A stretch of 64,000 bases of DNA from Prauserella_A sp040645195 (lineage in GTDB: Bacteria > Actinomycetota > Actinomycetes > Mycobacteriales > Pseudonocardiaceae): positions 7,059 to 71,058 of the forward strand of contig NZ_JBEYXW010000031.1 of NCBI RefSeq assembly GCF_040645195.1. The letters run 5' to 3'. The notes beneath the pieces are model-generated. The model was not told where the DNA came from. It was given only the letters and a program-made list of their open reading frames with translations, and searched no databases. Shown in pieces: positions 27,542 through 37,414 of this stretch. The position numbers were made by a program, and so were the translations under genes. Within the stretch, counting starts at the first letter, position 1; every line of letters begins with the position of its first letter.

Positions 27542-27578
27542 GCCTGCGGTCACGTCTGCCGGTGCGCCCTGGTTGCCT

Positions 27579-30107
27579 CTACCGCGGTGCCAGTGTCTTG
27601 CCGTAGGTGGTGGTGCGCTGGCGGGAGGGCCGCCCGGCGAGGCCGGCGAGCTGCTCGAGCTCGGCAACCGTGCGGGCGGAGCCGTGCTCGGAGCCGGCCA
27701 TCCGCGAGATCGTCTCCTCCATCAGCGTGCCGCCGATGTCGTTGGCGCCGCCCCGCAGGATCTGCGCGGTGCCCTCATCTCCGAGCTTGACCCAGGAGCA
27801 CTGCACGTTGTCGATCCGGCCGTGCAGTGCAAGCCGGGCGAACGCGTGCACCGCCCGGTTGTCGCGCACCGTCGGTCCAGGGCGCGCGACGCCTGCCAGG
27901 TAGATGGGGGCGTTGTGGTGCACGAACGGCAACGCGACGAACTCGGTGAACCCGCCGGTGTCCTCGGCGATCCCGGCCAGCACCCGCAGGTGACCGAGCC
28001 AGTGGCCGGGATGGTCGACGTGGCCGTACATCATCGTGCTCGACGAGGGGATGCCGAGACGGTGCGCGGTGGTCACGACGTCGATCCAGGTCTGCGCCGG
28101 GAGCTTGCCCTTGGTGAGCACCCAGCGGACCTCGTCGTCGAGGATCTCGGCGGCCGTGCCAGGGATGGAGCCGAGCCCGGCATCGCGCAGCTCGGTGAGC
28201 CATTCCGCGACGCTCACGCCCGCTTTCGAGGCGGCGGAGACGATCTCCATCGGGGAGAACGCGTGGACGTGCATGTCCGGCACGGCGGCCTTGATGGCGC
28301 GCACGACGTCGGCGTAGTAGCCGACGGGCAGCTTGGGGTCGATGCCGCCCTGCATGCACACTTCGGTCGCACCGGCCCGCGCGGCCTCGACAGCCCGCGC
28401 CGCGACCTCTTCGGTGGAGAGGCGGTAGGCGTCTGCGTCGCGTTCCCGCTGGGCAAAGGCACAGAACCGGCAGCCGACGTAGCAGACGTTGGAGAAGTTG
28501 ATGTTGCGGTTGACGACGAAGGTGATGTCGTCGCCGACCACGCTCGCACGCAGCTCGTCGGCGAGCCGGGTCATCGTCTCCAGTGCCTCGCCTTCGGCGG
28601 TCAGCAACGCCATCGCGGCCGCGGTGTTGGTTTCGGCCAGCAGCGCTGCGGGATCGTCGGCCGCCAGCCGCAGGCCTTCCCGCACGTCGGTGTCGAAGCG
28701 TTCGGGCGAGGTCGGCACCTGGCCCCGCAGGATGTCCCAGTCGCCGTAGACGCTGTCGAAGTCGCCGCGCCGGTCGGCGGTGCGGCCCTCGGTGTCGATC
28801 GCCGTGTGCAGGTCCGCGCGGCCGAAGACCTCCAGGCCACCGTCGGGCTCCTGCCAGCTCCTGCCCTCGATCGTCGCGGTCTGCTCGCCGAGACCCTCCG
28901 CAGTGGCGAGCGCCGCCACGTGCTGGTGCAGCCGCACGTCGATCCACTTCTCGGCGCCGAGCACGTACTTCGGGTACACGGTGAGCCGCTCACGCAATGT
29001 GAAGCCCGCACCCGCGGTCCAGCCGGCGAGCTCGTCGATCTGCGGCCACGGCCGCTCCGGGTTGACGTGGTCGGGCGTCACCGGGGACACCCCTCCCCAG
29101 TCGTCGATCCCGGCACGCAAGAGCAACGCGTGCTCGTCGCCGACCAGGTTGGGAGGCGCCTGCACGCTCACGCCCGGCGGCATCAGCAGCCGCGCCACGG
29201 CGACGGTCGCGGCGAGGTCCTGCAGGTCCGCGTCCTGCACCGCGCGCATGGCGGTATCCGGCTTGGCGCGGAAGTTCTGGACGATGATCTCCTGGATGTT
29301 GCGGTACTGCCGGGCGCGGGCACGGATGGCATGCAGCGACTCGGCGCGCTCGGTCAGCGTCTCCCCGATGCCGACCAGGATGCCCGTGGTGAACGGAATG
29401 CCGACGCGGCCGGCGTCGTCGAGCACCCGCAACCGCACGGCGGGCTCCTTGTCAGGGCTGCCGTAGTGCGGGCCGCCCTTTTCGGACCAGAGCCGTTCCG
29501 CGGTGGTTTCCAGCATCATGCCCATGCTCGGCGCGACGGGCTTGAGCCGCTGCAGCTCCTCCCAGCTCAGCACGCCGGGGTTGAGATGTGGCAGGAGTCC
29601 GGTCTCCTCCAGTACCGCGATCGCGCAGGAACGCAGGTAGTCCACTGTGGACTCATAGCCACGCTCGTCGAGCCACTGCCGCGCCTGCGGCCAGCGGTCC
29701 TCCGGACGGTCGCCCAGGGTGAACAGTGCTTCCTTACAGCCGGCGGCAGCGCCTGCGCGGGCGATGTCCAGCACCTCGTCGCGTTCGAGGTACAGCGAGT
29801 GCAGCTTGCCCGGCACGGTGACGAAAGTGCAGTAGTGACAGCGGTCCCGGCACAATCGGGTGAGCGGGATGAAGACTTTGCGACTGTAGGTGACGATCCC
29901 GGATCGCCCCTGATCTGCGAGGTGGGCGTCGCGGACCCCACCTGCCGCGGCCAGGAGCTGTTCGAGGTCGGCACCGCGGGCATGCAGGAGCACGGCGGAT
30001 TCGGTGACGTCGAGTGCTACGCCGTCCGCGGCGCGCTTGAGCGCGCGGCGCATCGCGGAAGCCGTGGGTTGCGGCTCGGGTGGCGCGATCGAAACGGGAT
30101 CAACCAT
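27579..30107 (-). CDS. fbiC: FO synthase, bifunctional (CofG-CofH fusion)
   Basis: 842 residues, two radical-SAM domains. First cluster CRDRCHYC (Cys86, Cys90, Cys93), second CYVGCRFC (about 541-548), both C-x3-C-x2-C. Condenses the tyrosine-derived and ribityl-pyrimidine precursors into FO, the chromophore of coenzyme F420. The ORF matches actinobacterial FbiC in length. The F420-dependent-type oxidoreductase at 45193 is a possible user of the cofactor. Confidence 0.96.
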   Translation of the reverse strand: MVDPVSIAPPEPQPTASAMRRALKRAADGVALDVTESAVLLHARGADLEQLLAAAGGVRDAHLADQGRSGIVTYSRKVFIPLTRLCRDRCHYCTFVTVPGKLHSLYLERDEVLDIARAGAAAGCKEALFTLGDRPEDRWPQARQWLDERGYESTVDYLRSCAIAVLEETGLLPHLNPGVLSWEELQRLKPVAPSMGMMLETTAERLWSEKGGPHYGSPDKEPAVRLRVLDDAGRVGIPFTTGILVGIGETLTERAESLHAIRARARQYRNIQEIIVQNFRAKPDTAMRAVQDADLQDLAATVAVARLLMPPGVSVQAPPNLVGDEHALLLRAGIDDWGGVSPVTPDHVNPERPWPQIDELAGWTAGAGFTLRERLTVYPKYVLGAEKWIDVRLHQHVAALATAEGLGEQTATIEGRSWQEPDGGLEVFGRADLHTAIDTEGRTADRRGDFDSVYGDWDILRGQVPTSPERFDTDVREGLRLAADDPAALLAETNTAAAMALLTAEGEALETMTRLADELRASVVGDDITFVVNRNINFSNVCYVGCRFCAFAQRERDADAYRLSTEEVAARAVEAARAGATEVCMQGGIDPKLPVGYYADVVRAIKAAVPDMHVHAFSPMEIVSAASKAGVSVAEWLTELRDAGLGSIPGTAAEILDDEVRWVLTKGKLPAQTWIDVVTTAHRLGIPSSSTMMYGHVDHPGHWLGHLRVLAGIAEDTGGFTEFVALPFVHHNAPIYLAGVARPGPTVRDNRAVHAFARLALHGRIDNVQCSWVKLGDEGTAQILRGGANDIGGTLMEETISRMAGSEHGSARTVAELEQLAGLAGRPSRQRTTTYGKTLAPR

Positions 30108-30162
30108 GTTCCGAGACTAGGCGCGCCGTCACGGCACAGTAAGGGCCGCCGCTTGTGACGGA

Positions 30163-30468
30163 TTACTCGGCGGCGCGGGAATAAACGGCAGCCTCGGCGG
30201 GCGCCGCGTCAGCAGGCACGACCGCCTTGGCGCGGGCCTTGCGCCGCTGCCGGACGACTCCGGCGGTCATGCCCAGCACCCCGAGCACGACGGCGATGAG
30301 GCCGACGGGACCGAGCAACCCGAACGTCATCGCGTTGGGCTCGGCCTGCGCGGCGAAGGCGCTACCGGCACCGGCGACGAGCAGAGCGGCCGGTACGCCG
30401 AGCAGAACGGCGGCACCGCGCAGCACGCGGGTCACCGGGCGAGCCGGCTCACTGACAGGGTTGCGCAC
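30163..30468 (-). CDS. Small secreted/membrane protein of unknown function
   Basis: 101 residues. A hydrophobic N-terminal segment ending AGSAFA could be a cleaved signal peptide, followed by a second membrane helix (LLGPVGLIAVVLGVLGMTAG) and a basic cytoplasmic tail rich in Ala. No family recognised. It lies 55 bp before the fbiC start on the same strand, so co-transcription is possible. Confidence 0.6.
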   Translation of the reverse strand: MRNPVSEPARPVTRVLRGAAVLLGVPAALLVAGAGSAFAAQAEPNAMTFGLLGPVGLIAVVLGVLGMTAGVVRQRRKARAKAVVPADAAPAEAAVYSRAAE

Positions 30469-30872
30469 CGGGGTGCCTCCCGAGTTGAGACTGCCATTGC
30501 TACGCAGCTCACCCTAAAGAGTGAGTGTTTCCACACGGAAAACTACCGAGCGTGTCAACCCAGTCGATATCCGTGCGGGTCTGGCAGAGACTAGCGACCG
30601 CACGGGCTAACCCGATCGCGGGGTAGCGGATTCCGGCGTTGCCGCTGCTCAGCTACCACCAAGGCGGAGACGACCCCTAAGGCGCGCGCGCAGGCAACGG
30701 ACCACTGCGCTCTCGCACCGGCCCGAGATTCGACACGATGCTGGAGGCAACAAGCCCACGACCTCCGCTGCTTGCGGTTCGGATTTTTCCTACTTTCCGA
30801 AACCGGCCCTGTCAGCCACTACGGCTCAGGTACGGTGACGATCGAGTCACGAAGCGCGACTTTGGGGGGAGA
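30469..30872. other. 404-bp gap without a recognisable gene
   Basis: Divergent upstream region between the small membrane protein and the ESX-like gene at 30873. More A/T-rich than its surroundings in places (around 30510-30550 and 30780-30800). No ORF with a convincing start and codon bias. Promoters for both flanking genes should lie here, but I cannot place them with confidence. GGGGGGAGA just before 30873 is the ribosome binding site of that gene. Confidence 0.5.
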
Positions 30873-31337
30873 ATGGCTCAGGAAAGGTTCTTCGCGCCAA
30901 TCGGTGACGGCGCAACTAGTTGGACCGACTCGATCGCGGATATGACCCGTTCCACGATCAATGCCGCGTCGGTTGCCAAGGCCAAGGCCGAGTCGGACAA
31001 GCTCCTGAGCGCCGCGAAGAACGGCGGGTTCAGACTCAGCGAAGAAGGCGCACGACCGCTGATCGACGCGCTCATGAGCTTCCGAGCGAAGCTGGACGAC
31101 CTGCAGTTCGTCTCCGGTGCACTCGCCCTGGACCCACAGCTCGGCAGTAGCGAGTATGCGCGGACCGTCGCTTCACACGACCGCCAAGGAGCGGACGGTC
31201 CGCAAGGTATCCTCACCGTGATTGATCAGCTTCGCGTTGTGCTCGAACAGTCTGTCGAGGCCCTCCAGCGCGCCGCGGGCTTGTACCGGGAGAACGAAGA
31301 GAACGCACAGGCTGCGTGGCAACCTTGGGAGCAATGA
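30873..31337 (+). CDS. ESX-substrate-like helical protein
   Basis: 154 residues from an ATG behind GGGGGGAGA. All-helical, no signal peptide. Ends in AAGLYRENEENAQAAW, containing a Y-x-x-x-E type VII export motif. The general layout is that of WXG100/EspC-like proteins. The next gene, a DUF3558 lipoprotein, starts within its stop (ATGA). This mirrors the cluster at 15533. Not recognised at family level. Confidence 0.6.
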   Translation: MAQERFFAPIGDGATSWTDSIADMTRSTINAASVAKAKAESDKLLSAAKNGGFRLSEEGARPLIDALMSFRAKLDDLQFVSGALALDPQLGSSEYARTVASHDRQGADGPQGILTVIDQLRVVLEQSVEALQRAAGLYRENEENAQAAWQPWEQ

Positions 31338-31912
31338 CCTTGCGTCGTCTTATGCGCGCGGGACTGCCGCTCGTCGTCGCGTCACTGTTCGTGTCCGCAT
31401 GCACGGACAGCGAGGACGGTACGGCCGAGCCGCAGGGTGGCAGCGACACACCGAGTGTGACCAGCGGGCCGAGCGCCACGACCTCTTCGCCAGCCGACGG
31501 TAATGGATCGTCTCTAGCCGACCTCGATCCCTGCACGCTCCTGGACACCAGCGACGTCCACCGCTACGGAAACCACAAGGAGGCGGAACACAGGACAGTA
31601 GGCACAGCACGGGCCTGCGTCTGGTTCCCACTCCGCGAATCGGGTTCGGAAAAGATCCCAACCATTGCAACGCTCATCCGCGAGAACGCGGGAGCCGACG
31701 ACGTGAACGACATCGGACAGGGGGTCCAGCGCACGCAGGCCAACGGGCGCGACATCGCACAGGCGGCCGGACCTGGTACCTGTGTGATCGCCATCGGTGT
31801 GACGGCTACCTCACGCGTGGACGTCCAGGTCACCGGCATCGAAGCCGATGACGCCTGCACCGTCGCTAACGAACTTGCCGTGATTGTCGAGCCAACGGTA
31901 CCGCGCGGCTAA
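31334..31912 (+). CDS. DUF3558-family lipoprotein, tandem copy 1
   Basis: 192 residues. Signal peptide with lipobox FVSA-Cys23, Ser/Thr/Pro-rich spacer, then the domain starting LDPCTLLDTSDVHRYG with conserved cysteines (DPCTLL, RACVWF, GTCVIA, DACTVA). Translation coupled to the ESX-like gene upstream. The neighbour at 32094 is a clear paralogue: long shared blocks such as DIGQGVQRTQANGRDI are identical. Confidence 0.8.
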   Translation: MTLRRLMRAGLPLVVASLFVSACTDSEDGTAEPQGGSDTPSVTSGPSATTSSPADGNGSSLADLDPCTLLDTSDVHRYGNHKEAEHRTVGTARACVWFPLRESGSEKIPTIATLIRENAGADDVNDIGQGVQRTQANGRDIAQAAGPGTCVIAIGVTATSRVDVQVTGIEADDACTVANELAVIVEPTVPRG

Positions 31913-32093
31913 GTCGCCCTTACTTCCCTCGGCAATCGCTTCTCGCAGTACGCGAGCTGAATTGGCAGCAGCTCTGCATGAGCTGCCGACGGCCAGAGAA
32001 TCTATTAGACGTGAACATACGGGCTCGGAAACGCGATTCGCGGTCAGGCTTGAAAGATGAGTCGGACCGACTCCAGAGGGCGAAACAAAGCAC

Positions 32094-32660
32094 ATGGAAG
32101 CAATAGTGAATTCTCGGGCATGTACCACCGTGCTGTCATTCGCAGCGCTTGCCGGACTTGCCTTGGCCGGATGCTCGACCAACGAGAGCGGCATCGCCGT
32201 GCCGGAAAACCCGCAGAGCGAAACAAGCAACGCAATCCCCTCTAATGAGGGCGGCGCTTCGCTCGCCGGCCTCGATCCCTGCACGCTCCTGGACACCAGC
32301 GAGATCGCCAGATACGGAAACCACAAGCCACCAGAACGCGAAACGATTGGTACAGCGCGAACCTGCGCCTGGTATCCACGCCGCGCGTCCAGCTCTGACG
32401 ATGCCCCCGCCATCGCGACGATCATCCGCGAGAACGCGGGGGTGGACGACATGAACGACATCGGCCAAGGAGTCCAGCGCACCCAAGCCAACGGGCGCGA
32501 CATCGGGAAGGCACCCGGCCCCGGTGGCTGTGTGATCGCCATCGGAGTAACGGCTACCTCGCGCGTCGACGTCCCGGCCACCGGCCTCCGCACCGAGGAC
32601 TCCTGCATCGTCGCCGACCAGCTTGCCGTGATCGTCGAGCCGAAGTTGCCGCGCAGCTAA
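32094..32660 (+). CDS. DUF3558-family lipoprotein, tandem copy 2
   Basis: 188 residues. Lipobox LALAG-Cys27, short spacer, DUF3558-type domain. Near-identical over most of the domain to copy 1, diverged in the signal peptide and spacer, so a tandem duplication followed by drift of the leader. The 181-bp gap between copies is not obviously homologous to either gene. Converges on exonuclease III with 7 bp between stops. Confidence 0.8.
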   Translation: MEAIVNSRACTTVLSFAALAGLALAGCSTNESGIAVPENPQSETSNAIPSNEGGASLAGLDPCTLLDTSEIARYGNHKPPERETIGTARTCAWYPRRASSSDDAPAIATIIRENAGVDDMNDIGQGVQRTQANGRDIGKAPGPGGCVIAIGVTATSRVDVPATGLRTEDSCIVADQLAVIVEPKLPRS

Positions 32661-32667
32661 CGCTGCC

Positions 32668-33477
32668 CTACCGCGGCCAGTCCCAGTCGAAGGTCGCCGT
32701 CACCGGGGCATGGTCGGACCACCGCTCGGCGTAGGTCGCCGCCCGCTCCACCACCACCGACGTGCAGGCCTGCGCGAGGCCGGGTGTGGCCGCCAGGTAG
32801 TCGATCCGCCAGCCCGCGTCGTTGTCGAACGCCTTGCCGCGGTAGGACCACCAGGTGTACGGGCCGGGGCCTGCTGGGTCCAGCTTGCGCTGCAGATCCA
32901 CGTACCCCAGTTCACCGAACACGCGATCCAGCCACGCCCGCTCCTCGGGCAGGAAGCCCGAGTTCGTCCGGTTGCCCTTCCAGTTCTTCAGGTCGATCTC
33001 GGCATGCGCGATGTTCCAGTCGCCGACGACGAGCACCTCCCTGCCCTCCGCCTCGGCCTTACCGCGTAGCTCACCGAGATAGGGCAGGAACGCCGCCATG
33101 AAGCGCTCCTTCTCCTCCTGTCGCTCGGTGCCGACATCGCCGCTGGGCAGGTACAAGCTCGCAACCACTAGCCCCGGCAGGTGCGTCTCGAGGTAGCGGC
33201 CGCTGTCTTCGAACTCGGCCTCACCGAAGCCGATGCGCACCGCCTCGGGCTCGACGCAGCTGTACACGGACACCCCGTTGCGGCCCTTGACCGAACAGGC
33301 AGCGTGCGCGGAATGCCACCCGTCCGGTTCCCGCAGCCCCGCCGGCAGGCTGCTCGCTTCGGCGCGCACCTCCTGGCAGGCAACGACATCCGCGCCCGTG
33401 GCCGCGAACCACTCCGTGAAGCCCTTCTTGGCGGCCGCCCGCAGGCCGTTGACGTTGACGGTCGACACAGTCAGCAC
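32668..33477 (-). CDS. xthA: Exodeoxyribonuclease III (AP endonuclease)
   Basis: 269 residues. EEP-family nuclease motifs: NVNGLR at the N-terminus, CQEVRAE (catalytic Glu), GDWNIAHAEIDLKNWKGN, TWWSYRG and SDHAPV (catalytic His). Cuts DNA at abasic sites and removes 3' blocks in base excision repair. GTG 33477 is chosen because it gives the family N-terminus (LTVSTVNVNG); the longer frame upstream is antisense to the serine hydrolase. Confidence 0.92.
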   Translation of the reverse strand: MLTVSTVNVNGLRAAAKKGFTEWFAATGADVVACQEVRAEASSLPAGLREPDGWHSAHAACSVKGRNGVSVYSCVEPEAVRIGFGEAEFEDSGRYLETHLPGLVVASLYLPSGDVGTERQEEKERFMAAFLPYLGELRGKAEAEGREVLVVGDWNIAHAEIDLKNWKGNRTNSGFLPEERAWLDRVFGELGYVDLQRKLDPAGPGPYTWWSYRGKAFDNDAGWRIDYLAATPGLAQACTSVVVERAATYAERWSDHAPVTATFDWDWPR

Positions 33478-33532
33478 GCCCGGCAGGCTACCTCGCCATA
33501 CCGACACCGCAGGCCGTGGCACACTCTGCGGA

Positions 33533-35014
33533 ATGATCCGCGTGGCGTGCGGGCTCGCCGTAGTGGCCCTCCTGCTCGGCGCGGCGGCACCGGCGGCAGT
33601 GGCGGCACCGGCCATGGACGACCGCGCGCGCATCGACACGCTCGTCGCCGAGACAATGCGCGGCAGCGCCGTGCCTGGCCTCGCACTCGCGGTCGTCCAC
33701 CACGACACCGTCGTCCACTTGCGTGGGTACGGCGACGCGGGCGACGGGCGCCCGGTGACCGCGCGCACCCGGTTCCTGGCCGCCTCACTGAGCAAGTCGC
33801 TCACCGCCACCGCCGTTCTGCGCCTCGTCGATGACGGCGCGGTCGCCCTCGACGCCCCGGTGCGCCGCTACCTGCCGGAGTTCACCACCGCGGCCCCGGC
33901 GGCCGCGGACCGGATCACGGTGCGGCATCTGCTGAACCAGACCAGTGGCCTCGCCGACACCGGCTTCCCGGAAATGACGCTGCCCCAGCCGGATTCGATC
34001 GCGCAGCGGGTGACCAGCCTGCGCGACGCCGAGCCGGTCAGCTCGCCCGGGAGCCAGTTCCACTACTTCAACCCGAACTACGCCGTGCTGGCCCGGATCG
34101 TCGAGGTGGTCAGCGGCAGGCCGTTCGCCGAGGCGCTGGATTCGCAGGTCCTGACACCGCTCGGCATGCGGGACAGCACCAGCGTGGTCACGACCGCCGA
34201 GCTGCCCTCCCGCGCTCCCGGCCTGGCTCGTGGTCACGTCGTCGCGGTCGGCACGGCGATCACGCACGACGAGCCCGCCGGGTACCTCGCCGGCTCGGGC
34301 GGGGTCGTGACGACGGCCGGTGATCTGGGCCGGTTCCTGCAAATGCAGCTCTCCGGCGGCACGCTCGACGGTGTCCGGGTGGTCAGCGCGGGCGCCGTCA
34401 CCACCATGCACACGCCACCGCCGTCGGTGCCCGGTGGCTACGCGATGGGCTGGTTCGCACATCAGGGGTTGCTCGAGCACAACGGCGTGCTGACCGGGTT
34501 CTACGCCGAGCAGGCCCTGCTGCCCAGCGCCGACCTCGGCGTGGCAGTGCTGGCCAACTCCTACCACTCGCTGACCGGCGTGCAGGGCCTCGCGCGCCGC
34601 ATCGCGAACGTCCTCACCGGAACGGACCCCGGTGGTGGCATCCCGCTTCGGGTGCTGAGCTACACCTTTCTCGGGCTCAGCGTGCTCACGGTGGCACTGC
34701 GGTCATGGCGGCTGGCGCGAACGCGCCGCTGGGCTACCCGCCATCAGGGCAGACCGACCTGGTGGCGGATAGCGCCGTGGACGTTGTGGGTGCTCTGGAT
34801 GCTCGCGCCGGCCGCGCTGCTGGCTGCCCTGCCCGCGCTCACGGCAACCTTCACGGGCCGGGTGTTCAGCTTCTCGCAGCTGTTCTGGGCAATGCCGGAC
34901 ATCCTCGGTTGGCTGGGTGTCGCGGCCGTGACGGGCGCTGTGCTGGTGATCGCGCGCGGCAGCGCGCTGCTACGAGCCGGGGTCAGCCGCAGTTGGCCCC
35001 GTCGACCGGCCTGA
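33533..35014 (+). CDS. Serine hydrolase (beta-lactamase/class C-like) with C-terminal membrane domain
   Basis: 493 residues. Signal peptide 1-25, then a class C-type penicillin-binding fold: SLSK (S-x-x-K nucleophile, near residue 86), HYFNPNY with the Y-x-N motif, and a late GG-V-T-T-A-G-D-L block. After about residue 370 come three or so membrane helices, a layout of membrane-tethered esterase/peptidase homologues. Substrate unknown; not evidence for antibiotic resistance. The 3' end overlaps the convergent SH3-like gene by 32 bp. Confidence 0.85.
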   Translation: MIRVACGLAVVALLLGAAAPAAVAAPAMDDRARIDTLVAETMRGSAVPGLALAVVHHDTVVHLRGYGDAGDGRPVTARTRFLAASLSKSLTATAVLRLVDDGAVALDAPVRRYLPEFTTAAPAAADRITVRHLLNQTSGLADTGFPEMTLPQPDSIAQRVTSLRDAEPVSSPGSQFHYFNPNYAVLARIVEVVSGRPFAEALDSQVLTPLGMRDSTSVVTTAELPSRAPGLARGHVVAVGTAITHDEPAGYLAGSGGVVTTAGDLGRFLQMQLSGGTLDGVRVVSAGAVTTMHTPPPSVPGGYAMGWFAHQGLLEHNGVLTGFYAEQALLPSADLGVAVLANSYHSLTGVQGLARRIANVLTGTDPGGGIPLRVLSYTFLGLSVLTVALRSWRLARTRRWATRHQGRPTWWRIAPWTLWVLWMLAPAALLAALPALTATFTGRVFSFSQLFWAMPDILGWLGVAAVTGAVLVIARGSALLRAGVSRSWPRRPA

Positions 35015-35303
35015 GGAACTCCTCGGCGGCCCACCTGTTCTCGTCGAGCCGGCGGAACCCGTTCTGCACCACTGTGGACGCATCGGACTCGGCGTTGTGC
35101 TGGTACTTGCCGACGATCTCCGCGCCGATGCGGGGCTCGGCACGCACGTTGAGGATGTCCGCGGTCACCACGACGCGGCACCCCGCCGTCCCGGCGCCCT
35201 CCGCCCCCGACGAGCTCTGGTCCGAACCGAGGGCGTAGATCACGACGACGCCCGCCAGAACGCCGACTACGATCAGCGTCTTCTTTGGTATGCCGAGTAC
35301 CAC
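34983..35303 (-). CDS. Membrane-anchored SH3-like protein
   Basis: 106 residues from a GTG with AAGGAG 5 nt upstream. One N-terminal helix (LIVVGVLAGVVVIYAL), a short Ser/Gly linker, then a bacterial SH3-like domain (VTADILNVRAEPRIGAEIVGKY is the typical first two strands, quoted in part) with cysteines at both ends that could form a disulfide. Such domains bind cell wall or protein ligands outside the membrane. Confidence 0.75.
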   Translation of the reverse strand: MVLGIPKKTLIVVGVLAGVVVIYALGSDQSSSGAEGAGTAGCRVVVTADILNVRAEPRIGAEIVGKYQHNAESDASTVVQNGFRRLDENRWAAEEFLRPVDGANCG

Positions 35304-35418
35304 GGGTGCTCCTTGCCTATTGCGTCAGGCACTCCGGGCAGGGTAAGCGGACGCCAGGCGCCCAGGACAGGCCCAGACGCCGCAACCACCCGCCTGCGCC
35401 AGACCCGTAACCGTAAAG

Positions 35419-36532
35419 CTACGAAGAGTCACCGATCGCCTCGATGAGCCCGGCGATCGCATCCAGCCGGTGCGCGCTCACCACGGCAGCGCAGAACGGT
35501 AGAGCAACAGCCATCCCACCGGCAAGTGGCCGGTAACCGGGTTTGGCCGTCCGGGGATTCACCCACACGACGCGGTGGGCGAGCCGCGCCAGCCGCGCCA
35601 TCTGCTGTCCCAGCTCCGCCGGATCACCGGCCTCCCAGCCATCGGAGATGATCACCGCGACCGCCCCGCGTGCCATGCCCCTCGCACCGTAGTGGTCGAG
35701 GAACTCGCGCAGGTTCGCCCCGATCCTGGTCCCGCCCGACCAGTCCGGCGCGGCCTCGCCCGCCTCGCGCAGCGCCTTCGCCGGGTCGGCCGCCAGCAAC
35801 GGGGTGATGCGGGTGAGCCGGGTGGCGAAGGTGAAGACCTCGGCGCGCGCACCCTGTGCCGCGCACACCAACAGCTGGAGCATGGCCCGCGCGTGCGCCT
35901 GCATCGAACCGGAGATGTCGCACAGCACCACGAGCCTGCGGGGTTTGCGGCGCGCCACCCGCCTGCGCACGACCACGGGCTCGGCACCGGTGCGACGCGC
36001 TCGGCGCAGGGTCTCGCGCATATCGACCCAGCGCCCGGTCGCGGCGGCGCGCTGCCGCCGTGAGGTCCGCAACGGCGGAGTGATCCGGAACCGGCGCATC
36101 GCCTCGGCCAGCAGAGCGAGCTCCGCCTCGTCCAGCTCGGCGAAGTCCCGGGTGGCGAGCCGTTCCGCCGCCGAGCCGAGCGTGGGCATCGTGGCCTCCC
36201 GTGGCTCCCCGTCGCCGTGCTGCCCGGTGCCCACGCTCCCCGCCGTGGCCTCGGTGCCGCCGGCCGTGGCGTACGCGGACTGCGGTTCGGCAGCCCTGGC
36301 GACGGCGGGAGCGGCGAGCTCACTGGTCATCGGTCCGAACACCGCCGCGAAGACCCGGTCGAGGATCTCGACGTCGCCGGGCGCGCTGGTCAGCGTCGCC
36401 GATGCACACCAGTACAGCTGCCGGGTGGTCTCCGGCGACACGGTGACCACCGCCCTGGCGAACCGCGCGGCACGATCGGCGCCGACCGGCAACCCACCCG
36501 CGCGCAACGCCTCGCAGAACCGCGCGATCAGC

Positions 36533-36543
<11 letters not shown>
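35419..36543 (-). CDS. coxE: CoxE-like VWA-domain protein
   Basis: 374 residues. Helical N-terminus, basic central region, then a von Willebrand A domain with the MIDAS motif D-I-S-G-S (VVLCDISGSMQ) and a second metal-site region in the AVIISDGWEAGD strand. CoxE pairs with the CoxD AAA+ ATPase in maturation of the CO dehydrogenase Mo-Cu site. ATG 36543 has GAGG upstream; TTG 36561 would extend it by six codons. Overlaps the ATPase gene by 11 bp. Last gene of the cox operon. Confidence 0.85.

Positions 36544-37406
<863 letters not shown>

Positions 37407-37414
<8 letters not shown>

Noticed and set aside
27138..30158. 1006-codon open frame on the plus strand opposite fbiC
   Set aside because: It is a high-GC antisense shadow: fbiC on the other strand has two perfect radical-SAM motifs, and the plus-strand product is Arg/His/Gly-rich with no domain.
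31913..32093. Gap between the DUF3558 copies as a decayed third gene
   Set aside because: One frame reads about 40 protein-like codons, but there is no start, no family and the stretch is short.
33533..35014. Serine hydrolase as an antibiotic-resistance beta-lactamase
   Set aside because: The class C-like motifs are shared by many esterases and peptidases, and the added membrane domain is not a resistance enzyme feature.
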